A stretch of 57,015 bases of DNA. Origin: Cytophagales bacterium (GTDB lineage Bacteria > Bacteroidota > Bacteroidia > Cytophagales > Thermoflexibacteraceae). Below, piece by piece: positions 43,807 to 52,446 of this stretch. The position numbers were made by a program, and so were the translations under genes. How positions within the stretch are numbered: position 1 is the first letter of the stretch; each line of letters starts with the position of its first letter. The stretch spans positions 1 through 57,015 of the forward strand of contig REAZ01000034.1 in assembly GCA_004294445.1 (NCBI GenBank), written 5' to 3'. The notes beneath the pieces are model-generated. The model had not been told where the DNA came from. It searched no databases and saw only the letters and a program-made list of their open reading frames with translations.

Positions 43807-44622
43807 ATGAGTAAAGTACGTGAAACAAAAGCAGAATGGTTCTACAGAGTTGCGGCACCTAAAATGACAAGTGTTGGTGCAGCAATCGTAATCGTTGGGG
43901 CACTTTTTAAAATTATGCACTGGCCAGGTGCTGGCGAAGCTTTGACAGTAGGTCTTCTTACTGAAGCATTCTTATTTTTCATTGGTGCGTTCCAACCAGC
44001 GCCACCACCAGATCCTCACTATCAGTGGGAAAAAGCCTATCCGCAACTTTTATCAGATGAGCCTGTCGAGGCTTTACCTGTAAAAACCAACAACACAAAA
44101 GGTGTTGCTGCACTTGCTGGATTAGACCAAATGTTAGGTGAAGCTAATCTCAGTACAGATTCGTTTAAGAGTTTTGGTCAAGGTATCAAGACATTGAATG
44201 ATACAGCTTTGAAAATGAGAGACATCACTGATGCTTCCTCAGCTTCTAACGAATACACTAAAAATGTAAAAGAAGCTGCTTCTTCAATGGCAAACTTAAA
44301 CAAAGCGTATTCTACTACTATCACAGCAATGACAGAGATGTCAAATGCTTCGAAAGATGCGAAAGAATACCACTCTCAAGTTCAGTTAATTACTAAAAAC
44401 TTGGGTGCTTTGAATGCTGTTTATGAAATGGAGTTAAAAGATGCAAATAGTCACTTGAAAGCGATGAACAAGTTCTACAGCAATTTAACATTGGCTATGG
44501 AAAGTATGGCAGATGCAAGCAAAGAATCACAAGTATTCAAAGAGCAAATGACCAAATTGACTACTAATATGACATCTCTAAACAAGGTGTATGGCAATAT
44601 GCTAACTGCGATGAAAGGTTAA
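43807..44622 (+). CDS. gldL: GldL inner-membrane motor protein
   Basis: The 271-residue protein is one of the two parts of the proton-driven T9SS/gliding motor. Two membrane helices are present: AAIVIVGALFKIMHWPG (about 20-37) and ALTVGLLTEAFLFFIGAF (about 41-58), the latter with a membrane-embedded Glu known to be important in GldL. A PAPPPDPHYQWEKAYPQL linker follows, then a long helical cytoplasmic region with repeated MANLNKAYSTTITAM / MTSLNKVYGNMLTAM units (about 155-270). Forty-odd bases separate it from gldM. Confidence 0.95.
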   Translation: MSKVRETKAEWFYRVAAPKMTSVGAAIVIVGALFKIMHWPGAGEALTVGLLTEAFLFFIGAFQPAPPPDPHYQWEKAYPQLLSDEPVEALPVKTNNTKGVAALAGLDQMLGEANLSTDSFKSFGQGIKTLNDTALKMRDITDASSASNEYTKNVKEAASSMANLNKAYSTTITAMTEMSNASKDAKEYHSQVQLITKNLGALNAVYEMELKDANSHLKAMNKFYSNLTLAMESMADASKESQVFKEQMTKLTTNMTSLNKVYGNMLTAMKG

Positions 44623-44674
44623 ACATTGGTTTAATAAACTTATTATCTTTAATAACTAAAAAAATTAACTAAAA

Positions 44675-46285
44675 ATGGCAGGCGGAAAAGAAACACCGAG
44701 GCAGAAAATGGTAGGTATGATGTACCTCGTACTAACTGCCTTGTTAGCGTTGCAAGTAAGTAACGCGGTTCTTGAAAAATTTGTCTTTATCGATGAAAGT
44801 TTGCAACACTCTATGCACGTATCTCGCGATGCCTCTGTGAATGTCTATAAGGGCATGAAAGCTGCGGTAGAAAAAGAAGGAAATCGTGCATCAGACTTAG
44901 TTTACTTGGATAAAGCAAATAAAGTAAAGGAGGAAACTAGTACAATGATTCACGAAATTGAGAAAATGCGTGAAGATCTTGTTGCCGCAGCAGGCGGTAG
45001 AGATGAGAAAACTGGAGAACTCAAAAATGCAAAAGACTATGATATGGTTATGGCTTTTATGATTGGTCCTGAAGGGAGTAAATCTGGTAAAGCATATAAA
45101 CTACAAGCAGATTTGAATGCTTTTGCAAAGAGAATAGTAGATTTAGATACTGCTATCCAAAGCGCAAAGTTATCTCCAAGAATAGCATTGGAAGCAAACG
45201 AAATGGAAATGTATAAGAACAATCCTGACCACAAATCAAAAGATTTTGCTGAAATAAACTTTGGACACTCTCCTTTAGTAGCTTCTTTGGCTATCATGAG
45301 TGAGATGACTACACAAGTAGCAAGATATGAGGCTAAGGCTATGGAAATTTTATCCAAAAAAGTAGGGCAAGTAGATGTAAAGTTTGATAAGATTCTTGCG
45401 ATGGCAAGTGCCGAGTCAAAAGTTGTTGCTGCTGGCACTATGTATAAGGCTAAATTGTTCTTATCTGCGTCTGCTTCTAATATCAGCCCTCGTATGAGTT
45501 CTACAGCAGGTCCTGTAAAGATAGAAGGTGGTGTTGGTATGGTTGAGTTCAAAGCAAGCGGCGGTACTTACGACAAAGATGGCAATGAGAAAAAGGTTTG
45601 GAAAGGTTCTATTACTATTAAGACTACAAGAGGTACTGATACTACGTTTAATGTAGAAGAAGAGTATGTAGTAGCAAGACCTGTTATTCAGATACAATCT
45701 AATACCGTAAAGGCTCTTTACCTCAACTGTGGTAACGAACTTTCAGTTCAAGTCCCTGCTTTGGGTGCAAGCTATGACCCTTCCTTCTCTGCTACTGGGG
45801 CGGAGGTAATAAAAGGAGCAAAAAAGGGTGATATTATTATCGTTCCTAATGCTGCAAAAGCTGAGCTAACAGTTAGTAGCGGGGGTAGCGTTATCGGAAA
45901 AGAGCCTTTCCCTGTAAGGATGTTACCTAAGCCTGATATAGAAATTTTCAATGGTACTCGCCCTGTAGACCAAAAGCAAGGAGGTCCTTGCCCACGTTCT
46001 CTTACAGCAAGAGCTGCTGCCGAATCAAGTATTCGTGATGCTATTCCAAAAGATGCAAGATACAAAGTAGTTGCTTGGGAAGTTTCATTAGCGAGAGGAA
46101 AAAGATTAGTAGGTGCAACGAAAAAAGTTAATGCTGAAACTGTAGATCTTACTGATTTTGCTTCTTCTGCTCAGCCTGGTGACCGTCTTATCATAGAGGT
46201 AAAAGGTGTTAAGCGAATGAACTTTAGAAATGCTACAGAAGATGTAAGGATTCCTTCAACAATTATTTCCTACCCAATAAACTAA
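44675..46285 (+). CDS. gldM: GldM motor/periplasmic shaft protein
   Basis: The 536-residue protein starts with GGKETPRQKMVGMMYLVLTA, the conserved N-terminus whose single membrane helix (about 11-30) pairs with GldL. The large periplasmic part forms the elongated shaft of four domains known for GldM/PorM: a helical D1 (about 40-220), then beta domains with SASASNISPRMSSTAGPVKI (about 267-290), NCGNELSVQVPALG and the C-terminal FASSAQPGDRLIIEVKGVKR (about 493-512). Length is normal. gldN, which usually follows, is absent; rplC comes next. Confidence 0.95.
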   Translation: MAGGKETPRQKMVGMMYLVLTALLALQVSNAVLEKFVFIDESLQHSMHVSRDASVNVYKGMKAAVEKEGNRASDLVYLDKANKVKEETSTMIHEIEKMREDLVAAAGGRDEKTGELKNAKDYDMVMAFMIGPEGSKSGKAYKLQADLNAFAKRIVDLDTAIQSAKLSPRIALEANEMEMYKNNPDHKSKDFAEINFGHSPLVASLAIMSEMTTQVARYEAKAMEILSKKVGQVDVKFDKILAMASAESKVVAAGTMYKAKLFLSASASNISPRMSSTAGPVKIEGGVGMVEFKASGGTYDKDGNEKKVWKGSITIKTTRGTDTTFNVEEEYVVARPVIQIQSNTVKALYLNCGNELSVQVPALGASYDPSFSATGAEVIKGAKKGDIIIVPNAAKAELTVSSGGSVIGKEPFPVRMLPKPDIEIFNGTRPVDQKQGGPCPRSLTARAAAESSIRDAIPKDARYKVVAWEVSLARGKRLVGATKKVNAETVDLTDFASSAQPGDRLIIEVKGVKRMNFRNATEDVRIPSTIISYPIN

Positions 46286-46317
46286 GAAATTTTTTAGTAG
46301 TTGATGTAGTAAAAAAT

Positions 46318-46353
46318 AAAAAGTAGTTGCTTTTTCGGAAGCAGCTACTTTTT
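46318..46353 (+). terminator. Terminator after gldM
   Basis: AAAAGTAGTTGCTT pairs with AAGCAGCTACTTTT (one G-T pair) around TTTCGG, followed by T-rich sequence. Confidence 0.85.
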
Positions 46354-46400
46354 ATTTTAAATATTTTTCCTAATCATTTCCATAATCTCAAAAAAGTCCA

Positions 46401-46408
46401 TACCTTTG
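46401..46408 (+). promoter_or_regulatory. Probable -7 box of rplC-rplD-rplW
   Basis: TACCTTTG fits TAnnTTTG and lies 45 bases before rplC, after the gldM terminator. So the ribosomal genes start their own transcript here without rpsJ. Confidence 0.5.
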
Positions 46409-46453
46409 CATTCCAAATTTTAATAATTGATTAATTAATTTAACATTCAATCA

Positions 46454-47074
46454 ATGTCTGGTATCATAGGTAAAAAAATAGGAATGACTAGCATCATAAG
46501 TGCCGATGGGCGTAATGTCGCATGCACAGTAGTACAAGCTGGTCCTTGCGTAGTTACGCAAGTTAAGACTATGGACAAAGACGGCTACGAAGCAATCCAA
46601 CTTGGGTTTGGAGAGAAGAAAGAAAAAAATACTTCTTCTCCACTCATAGGACACTTCAAGAGAGCGAATACTACTCCAAAGCGCAAATTAGCTGAATTTA
46701 AAGAGTTTGCTAAAGAAGTTAGCTTAGGAGAGATGCTCACAGTAGCTGATGTTTTTGTAGAAGGCGATTTTATCGACGTAGTCGGCACAAGCAAGGGTAA
46801 AGGTTTCCAAGGTGTAGTAAAACGCTACAACTTTAGCGGTGTAGGTGGTCAGACACACGGACAACACAACCGCCAAAGGCACCCTGGTTCTAACGGAGCT
46901 TGCTCTTTCCCTGCAAGGGTATTCAAAGGACAGCGTATGGCTGGTCGTACAGGTAATAGGAGAGTAAAATCTCAAAACCTGAAGGTATTAAAAGTGATTG
47001 CGGAAGCAAATCTTTTGGTAATCAGTGGCTCAGTAGCAGGTGCAAAAAATGCTTACTTGCTTATTGAAAAATAA
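46454..47074 (+). CDS. rplC: 50S ribosomal protein L3
   Basis: The 206-residue protein shows the L3 opening [17 protein letters not shown] and the C-terminal signature [20 protein letters not shown]. The central loop that reaches the peptidyl transferase centre is present ([20 protein letters not shown], about 135-155), with the conserved Gln-His region. It is first in a three-gene string, without rpsJ in front, which is unusual because rpsJ normally opens the S10 operon. Confidence 0.97.
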   Translation: MSGIIGKKIGMTSIISADGRNVACTVVQAGPCVVTQVKTMDKDGYEAIQLGFGEKKEKNTSSPLIGHFKRANTTPKRKLAEFKEFAKEVSLGEMLTVADVFVEGDFIDVVGTSKGKGFQGVVKRYNFSGVGGQTHGQHNRQRHPGSNGACSFPARVFKGQRMAGRTGNRRVKSQNLKVLKVIAEANLLVISGSVAGAKNAYLLIEK

Positions 47075-47113
47075 TTCTGAAATACATTTCTGACTATTAA
47101 AATCCTGAACAAA

Positions 47114-47740
47114 ATGGAATTAGCAGTATTAAACACAAGTGGAAAAGAAACAGGTAGAGTAGTTACGTTGTCAGAGGCTGTGTTCGGAATTGAGCCAAAT
47201 GACCATGCTATTTATTTGGACGTGAAACAATATTTGGCAAACAAAAGACAAGGCACGCACAAGTCGAAAGAACGTAATGAGATTTCTGGTTCTACAAGGA
47301 AATTGAAAAAACAAAAAGGTACGGGTGGCGCGCGCGCAGGAAGTATCAAAAACCCACAGTATAAGGGTGGTGGTAGAATCTTTGGTCCAAGACCAAGAGA
47401 TTATAGCTTTAAATTAAATAAAAAATCTAAGCACTTAGCAAGACGTTCCGCACTTACCTATAAGGCGAAGGAAGCGTCTATCCTTGTACTTGAAGATTTT
47501 AACTTTGGCGCGCCAAAGACAAAAGATTATCTTAAGTTGCTCGCATCTTTGGCGATGATTGATAAAAAAACTTTGCTTGTATTACCTGCTAATACGCCAA
47601 ATGTTTATTTGTCTGCTCGTAATATACAGAATGCAAAAGTAGTTACTTCAGATTCTCTGAATACATACGATGTACTTCATGCACACAACTTGATTTTGTG
47701 CGAAGGTTCGGTAGCAAAAATTAATCAATTGTTGGGCTAA
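47114..47740 (+). CDS. rplD: 50S ribosomal protein L4
   Basis: The 208-residue protein has the L4 core: a [20 protein letters not shown] extended loop (about 47-66), [20 protein letters not shown] and [20 protein letters not shown], then the globular end [20 protein letters not shown]. In E. coli L4 also represses its own operon; no leader structure for that is evident here. Middle gene of the three-gene string. Confidence 0.97.
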   Translation: MELAVLNTSGKETGRVVTLSEAVFGIEPNDHAIYLDVKQYLANKRQGTHKSKERNEISGSTRKLKKQKGTGGARAGSIKNPQYKGGGRIFGPRPRDYSFKLNKKSKHLARRSALTYKAKEASILVLEDFNFGAPKTKDYLKLLASLAMIDKKTLLVLPANTPNVYLSARNIQNAKVVTSDSLNTYDVLHAHNLILCEGSVAKINQLLG

Positions 47741-47758
47741 TAAAAATCAATCAATCCA

Positions 47759-48046
47759 ATGGATATTTTAAAAAGACCTATATTGACAGAGAAAGTTGTC
47801 AAAATGAATGAAAGAAGTGTTTATGGGTTTGTAGTTGATTTGAAAGCCAACAAAATCCAGATTAAGAAAGCTGTCGAAGATACTTACGGTGTCAATGTAG
47901 ATAGCGTGCGCACTATAGTAGTAGCGGGCAAAAGAAAAGTTCGTTTTACAAAATCTGGCGTTGCACAAGGACGCAAGCCAAAGATTAAGAAAGCGATTGT
48001 ACAATTAGCGGAAGGTGAAATATTAGATTTTTACTCAGAGGCATAG
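47759..48046 (+). CDS. rplW: 50S ribosomal protein L23
   Basis: The 95-residue protein has the L23 layout: DILKRPILTEKVVKMNER, FVVDLKANKIQIKKAVEDTY and VRTIVVAGKRKVRFTKSG. It lies at the tunnel exit and docks trigger factor and SRP. rplB, which normally follows, is absent; a terminator ends the string. Confidence 0.96.
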   Translation: MDILKRPILTEKVVKMNERSVYGFVVDLKANKIQIKKAVEDTYGVNVDSVRTIVVAGKRKVRFTKSGVAQGRKPKIKKAIVQLAEGEILDFYSEA

Positions 48047-48060
48047 TTTCTTGTACATAT

Positions 48061-48097
48061 AAAAAAAGGGCTTTACTTAGAGTAAAGCTCTTTTTTT
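48061..48097. terminator. Bidirectional terminator after rplW
   Basis: AAAAAAAGGGCTTTACT pairs with AGTAAAGCTCTTTTTTT around a TAG loop. It sits between rplW and the convergent Nudix gene. Confidence 0.9.
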
Positions 48098-48103
48098 ATC
48101 TAC

Positions 48104-48721
48104 TCAATCAAAAATAGCTTCTTTATTTGGGTCATTTAAAAAATCGTACATCAATGCGATTTGAGAAAATGTAATTCTATCAGTAGAGAGTTCGGGCAAA
48201 TCGGCAATATCAAAGAAATCTGCTCCTAAAGTTTCTGTGCCTCCACCTAACTCTCCCCCAATTAGCTCACATAGAATAAATATTTTATATACATGGAAAG
48301 GGGATGGAGGGTGCGAATGTTTGCTTTTATCCAAGACGGCGAGCAGTCGAACAGGTTTTACTTCTAAGCCCGATTCTTCTTTTGCTTCTTTTATGGCTAC
48401 TTCGGCGGGACTGTAGCCAATATCTGCCCAGCCACCAGGAGGACACCATTTATTGTCTGTAGCTTCTTTTACTAAGAGTATTTTGCCGTCTTTGAAAACA
48501 ATAGCCCTTACGTCAGGCTTTGGGGTTAAGTAGTTTTTTTCTTCAATGAATGATAATTTAATTCGCGCTGGGGAAGTGTCTGTGAGGTCTTCCATCATTT
48601 CCAAGCTGATTGCTAAAAGTTCTTCGTAGCGGTCTTTGTCATAATTACTTTGGGTAAAATTTAACCCAATTTGGGAAAGGGCGTGTATTCTTTTTGAATA
48701 AGCTAACCATTTGTTTTCCAT
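48104..48721 (-). CDS. Nudix hydrolase with N-terminal helical domain (YjhB-like)
   Basis: The 205-residue protein has an N-terminal helical Nudix_hydro_N domain (about 1-62: WLAYSKRIHALSQIGLNF) and a Nudix domain (about 66-200). The Nudix box reads GWADIGYSPAEVAIKEAKEE: the first Glu position is Tyr and the Arg is Lys, as in YjhB-type members, while the metal-binding EExG end is kept. It likely hydrolyses a nucleoside diphosphate derivative such as ADP-ribose; the substrate is not known. Confidence 0.85.
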   Translation of the reverse strand: MENKWLAYSKRIHALSQIGLNFTQSNYDKDRYEELLAISLEMMEDLTDTSPARIKLSFIEEKNYLTPKPDVRAIVFKDGKILLVKEATDNKWCPPGGWADIGYSPAEVAIKEAKEESGLEVKPVRLLAVLDKSKHSHPPSPFHVYKIFILCELIGGELGGGTETLGADFFDIADLPELSTDRITFSQIALMYDFLNDPNKEAIFD

Positions 48722-48745
48722 AATGCTGTCTAAGATTAGAGCATA

Positions 48746-50893
48746 TTATATTTTCAAACCAAGTACGGTAATATCATCTCTTTGTTCTACATTACCCTGA
48801 TGTTTTTGTAAAAAATCACTTAAAGTGGTTTCTTGCTTACTAAGCGGCATATCTACACATTGGGAAAGTAGCTGCTGAAAATCTTTCATACCGATTTTTT
48901 TCCTTTGTCCATCATTTTGGTCTGCATAGCCATCTGTAGCCATATACAAAAGCGAGCCTTTGGGTAAGATAATTTCATGCTGGTCAAAAGTGATGGTATC
49001 GATATGGACACCCGCCAAAGATTTCTTATTTCCTTTAATTGTTTTGAAACCAAGAGATTTGGTATAGTAGTAAAGAGGAATTTTTGCCCCTGCAAAAGTA
49101 ACTCTCCTATCGTCATTTTCCAATTTCTCGATACGTATTACGCCAATATCCACTCCGTCAGTATTATTTTTTTCACTATTTTCGCCTTGCTTAAGAGCTT
49201 TATTAATAAGATTATGAAGGTTTTCCAATATTTTATTTGGCTCATAAATATCAAACTCGTTCACTACCTCGTTGAGCAAAGCAAAACTAATCATACTCAT
49301 AAAAGCACCCGGTACGCCATGCCCCGTACAGTCAGCAACGGCAACAATCGTTTTTCCTTTGACTTGGCTTAACCAATAAAAATCTCCAGAAACAATATCC
49401 TTGGGCATATAGAGGGTAAAATAATCTTCAAAAGCTTGTGTCATGCGCTGATGATATGGCAGAATCGCCTCCTGAATAGTTTGTGCATAACGCAAACTAT
49501 CTGTAATTTTCATGGTTTGCTCTTGGAGGGCTTCGTGCTGCACTAATATTTCTTCTTGCTTGTGCTGTATTTGGGCAGTACGCTGGGCTACTTTGCGTTC
49601 TAAATCTGCATTGCTTTCCTTCAACTGACCAAGCATTTGGCGGTTAGTTGCAAATATATCAGAAATAATATCAAACCAAATTCGCCAAGTTTCGGGCAAC
49701 TTTAGGGCTGAAATGTCTGTCTTTATGTTGCCATTTTCATTCCTAATATGCCTAACTAATAATTGTGATGGCAATATGAAACCTTTGCGTGTATAAATAA
49801 TAGTAGCCGCTAATACAGATGAAATGCTGACAAGCAGGAAGAAAACAGTTAAGCCAATGTCTTTGAAAATATTGCCAAAAGTTTGCCACACGCTCACAAC
49901 ATAGACCATTTGCCAGTTGGTGCGAGGCACATTTTCGTAGTATATATAGTAATTCCCAATTCTATAAAGTTTTTTTTCGGGTACTTGAGTAAAATCCTTG
50001 ACATATTTACGAATATCAGCAGGGAGAGCCTCATTTAGCGTTTTTAGCGTTTTGTCGGCAGAGGAAGCCAACTTGGGATGTGCCAACAGTTGGTTGTAAT
50101 CATTAACAACGAAAATTTCGCCGTATTTACGTTGCGAGCGTTCTACAATACCTTTCAGAGAATCTAAGGTAAGGTCAATAGCTAAGACTCCCACGTTTTT
50201 GTTCTCTTTATAGATAGGTATGGTAGAACTTACCATCATACCAAGCCCTATTGCGTCTATGTAAGCAGGAGTCCAGATTTGCTTTCTATTCGGATTTTTA
50301 TCAGGAAATACGTTTGCATATACACTATCCATTCTGATTACACTACTTTTTTTGAGCCTAAATTGTTGAGAAGGCAGGAATGGGTAAAGTAGCATGAAGT
50401 CTTTGTAGGTAGAAAGATAATAGACTAAGGCAACATTAGGCACTTCTTTTTTCAAATTATTAAACATAGGGTTCAAAAATAGAGAAGCACTCAATAAATT
50501 TTTTCTTTCTTGCGATAAATCTTCTATCTTGCCAAAGCCCGTTATATTGCCAACTTCTGTTTTTTCTGCATCTGTAGGAAGACTATCTAAATGGAAATAA
50601 TCTTCTTTTAGATTATTTTTTATATATGATAAGTAGGGGTGAGGTTTTTGGAGTGAAGAAGTATTATTGTAAGACTCTATTACTGTTCGCATACTTTGTA
50701 GGTTGTGATAGCAAGCCTCTACCGTCCTATCCAATTCAGATATTCCTTGTTGAAACTCTTTGTGAATAAGTGTTTTCTCATAGTCAAGCCTATTATCGAA
50801 CTGATTGAATGCAAGGAAAACTGCTGTTAGAAAAACAACAGAGAAAGAGATGTAGATAATACGATAGTAACCTTTGAATATACCTGTTTCCAT
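48746..50893 (-). CDS. Cache-sensor SpoIIE-type serine phosphatase
   Basis: The 715-residue membrane protein has a first membrane helix (about 10-28), an extracytoplasmic dCache-like sensor (about 30-340, e.g. WTPAYIDAIGLGMMVSSTIP), a second membrane helix (about 343-368) and a coiled coil (about 415-465). A PP2C/SpoIIE phosphatase domain follows (about 480-715: KDIVSGDFYW, AVADCTGHGVPGAFMS, GAKIPLYYY, LYMATDGYADQNDG). It probably senses an outside signal and dephosphorylates an anti-sigma antagonist. No partner STAS or kinase gene is adjacent. Confidence 0.88.
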   Translation of the reverse strand: METGIFKGYYRIIYISFSVVFLTAVFLAFNQFDNRLDYEKTLIHKEFQQGISELDRTVEACYHNLQSMRTVIESYNNTSSLQKPHPYLSYIKNNLKEDYFHLDSLPTDAEKTEVGNITGFGKIEDLSQERKNLLSASLFLNPMFNNLKKEVPNVALVYYLSTYKDFMLLYPFLPSQQFRLKKSSVIRMDSVYANVFPDKNPNRKQIWTPAYIDAIGLGMMVSSTIPIYKENKNVGVLAIDLTLDSLKGIVERSQRKYGEIFVVNDYNQLLAHPKLASSADKTLKTLNEALPADIRKYVKDFTQVPEKKLYRIGNYYIYYENVPRTNWQMVYVVSVWQTFGNIFKDIGLTVFFLLVSISSVLAATIIYTRKGFILPSQLLVRHIRNENGNIKTDISALKLPETWRIWFDIISDIFATNRQMLGQLKESNADLERKVAQRTAQIQHKQEEILVQHEALQEQTMKITDSLRYAQTIQEAILPYHQRMTQAFEDYFTLYMPKDIVSGDFYWLSQVKGKTIVAVADCTGHGVPGAFMSMISFALLNEVVNEFDIYEPNKILENLHNLINKALKQGENSEKNNTDGVDIGVIRIEKLENDDRRVTFAGAKIPLYYYTKSLGFKTIKGNKKSLAGVHIDTITFDQHEIILPKGSLLYMATDGYADQNDGQRKKIGMKDFQQLLSQCVDMPLSKQETTLSDFLQKHQGNVEQRDDITVLGLKI

Positions 50894-51056
50894 GCTTTGT
50901 TTGTAAAATTACAAACTCAATATAACGCTGAGAGTTCCTTAAATAACGACAAAGTAAAATTTCTTAATACTAAAGGGGATAATGGCTGAGTACAGCATTG
51001 TAAATGTAGGAAGTATATTGTTAATAAAAAATTTCAATATGACTAATTTGGTACAT

Positions 51057-51581
51057 CTAAAAAATAATTTTTCTTTCTCTGTGCCTATCATATACTACAA
51101 AGTCATAATCATATAGGTTTTTCTCATCTTTTAAATGTTTCTCTCTTGTTATTTCTTGCCAATAGGTATCTATTGCAGGAAAAAAGGCATCGCCGTCTAT
51201 TTGGGTTTGTACTTCGGTAATATATAGGCGGTCAGCAAATGGCATTGCCAAGAGATAAGTTTCTGCACCTCCAATAATAAAAAGCTCGTTTTCGCTATGT
51301 TTTTGGGCTATTGCTATTCCTTTTTCCAAAGAATCGACTACAAAAATATTAGCTTCATTGATAAATTGCTTAGAGAACTCCTTATCTCTTGTAAGTATAA
51401 TAGAAGTACGTTGCGGCAGAGGCTTACCTATGGATTCAAAAGTTTTGCGCCCCATCAAGATATGGTGGTGCAGGGTAATTTGTTTGAAATACTGCAAGTC
51501 GGCGGGGAGTCGCCAAGGTAATTGATTGTTTTTACCAATGACATGATTAATAGATTTGGCGGCAATGATTGAAATACGCAT
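51057..51581 (-). CDS. folA: Dihydrofolate reductase
   Basis: The 174-residue enzyme reduces dihydrofolate with NADPH. ISIIAAKSINHVIGKNNQLP (3-22), the WRLPADLQYFK helix with the catalytic acidic residue (Asp28), MGRKTFESIGKPLP and FIIGGAETYLLAMPFADRLY are visible. No thymidylate synthase gene is adjacent. Complete. Confidence 0.95.
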   Translation of the reverse strand: MRISIIAAKSINHVIGKNNQLPWRLPADLQYFKQITLHHHILMGRKTFESIGKPLPQRTSIILTRDKEFSKQFINEANIFVVDSLEKGIAIAQKHSENELFIIGGAETYLLAMPFADRLYITEVQTQIDGDAFFPAIDTYWQEITREKHLKDEKNLYDYDFVVYDRHRERKIIF

Positions 51582-51639
51582 GATAAAAAAATTTAACTTC
51601 GTTATTTTTGTATAAAAATCTTATTTTTAGGCAATAAAC

Positions 51640-51972
51640 TTACTTACACCCTGCATAGTGCGGTTTGTCTGTGTAGTAGATTATGAAGTCTGCGATGCTT
51701 CTGTCTGCCACAAAATGAACGCTATAGTCTGCAAAGCCACGCTGCTCTACAAAATACCACAAGCCTTTTCCATCAGCCATGAGTGCGTTACTTTCCTTGA
51801 ATACGACCAAATTTGCCCTGTAGTCATTTTCAGGCTCTATATAGACCAAAAAGTTGGCGCGTTTTCTGTCTTTTTCCTCATAAATCTGCCCGTAAATATC
51901 ACATGGATTGATGGGCTGCAGCGACTCGGCTTGAGGTGTATGGAAAAGCAGAAATAAAAAGAATGAAAGCAT
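51640..51972 (-). CDS. Small exported DUF6150-like protein
   Basis: The ATG at 51972 gives 110 residues with a signal peptide (MLSFFLFLLFHTPQAES). The mature part has a CDIYGQIYEEKD opening, a Y-x-E pattern, ANFLVYIEPENDYRANLVVF, and a final IIYYTDKPHYAGCK, which fits the small DUF6150 periplasmic proteins of Bacteroidota. Two cysteines near the ends could form a disulfide. Role unknown. Confidence 0.6.
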   Translation of the reverse strand: MLSFFLFLLFHTPQAESLQPINPCDIYGQIYEEKDRKRANFLVYIEPENDYRANLVVFKESNALMADGKGLWYFVEQRGFADYSVHFVADRSIADFIIYYTDKPHYAGCK

Positions 51973-52113
51973 ATTTTTATGATTGGTGAAATATCTTTGA
52001 GGCAAATGTAGTATTAAATTTGCTCAAGAGAAACAAATTGATCATCCCAATTACGTTTTTTACGTAAGTATTGACAGAGATAGTTTTTGAAATTTGAAAA
52101 CCAAAATTGTACC

Positions 52114-52440
52114 ATGAAATATTATTTTTTCAAACATCTGTTTTTCCTAATTGCCTTTTCGATGGCGGTGAGTCTTGTAAGCTCATGCGGAAGCAGCAAG
52201 AAACAGGCACAAGCAAGCGAAGAGCAGGGAAAAAAGAAGAAGAAAAAGAAAGCACCACGCTGCAAAATGCCTTCATGCCACGTCCGCATGATGCACTTGC
52301 ATGATGATGTGGAGTTCAGAGGCAAGTGTACTTGGTTTTTGAAAAGATGGCTTTACTTTGGCAAAGATCCCAAAATAGGGGAGGGGCTAAAAAAGACGAA
52401 AAGAGACCCGCATCAGTGGAAAACAAGGTCAAAGCAATAG
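52114..52440 (+). CDS. Small basic lipoprotein
   Basis: The ATG at 52114 gives 108 residues with a lipobox SLVSSC (Cys25). The mature part is very basic (KKKKKKAPRCKMPSCHVRMM), with further Cys/His residues that could bind metal, and ends in KTKRDPHQWKTRSK. It resembles short Bacteroidota lipoproteins of unknown function. The upstream start at 52087 is less likely because it adds nine polar residues before the signal. Confidence 0.6.
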   Translation: MKYYFFKHLFFLIAFSMAVSLVSSCGSSKKQAQASEEQGKKKKKKKAPRCKMPSCHVRMMHLHDDVEFRGKCTWFLKRWLYFGKDPKIGEGLKKTKRDPHQWKTRSKQ

Positions 52441-52446
52441 AAAGAT

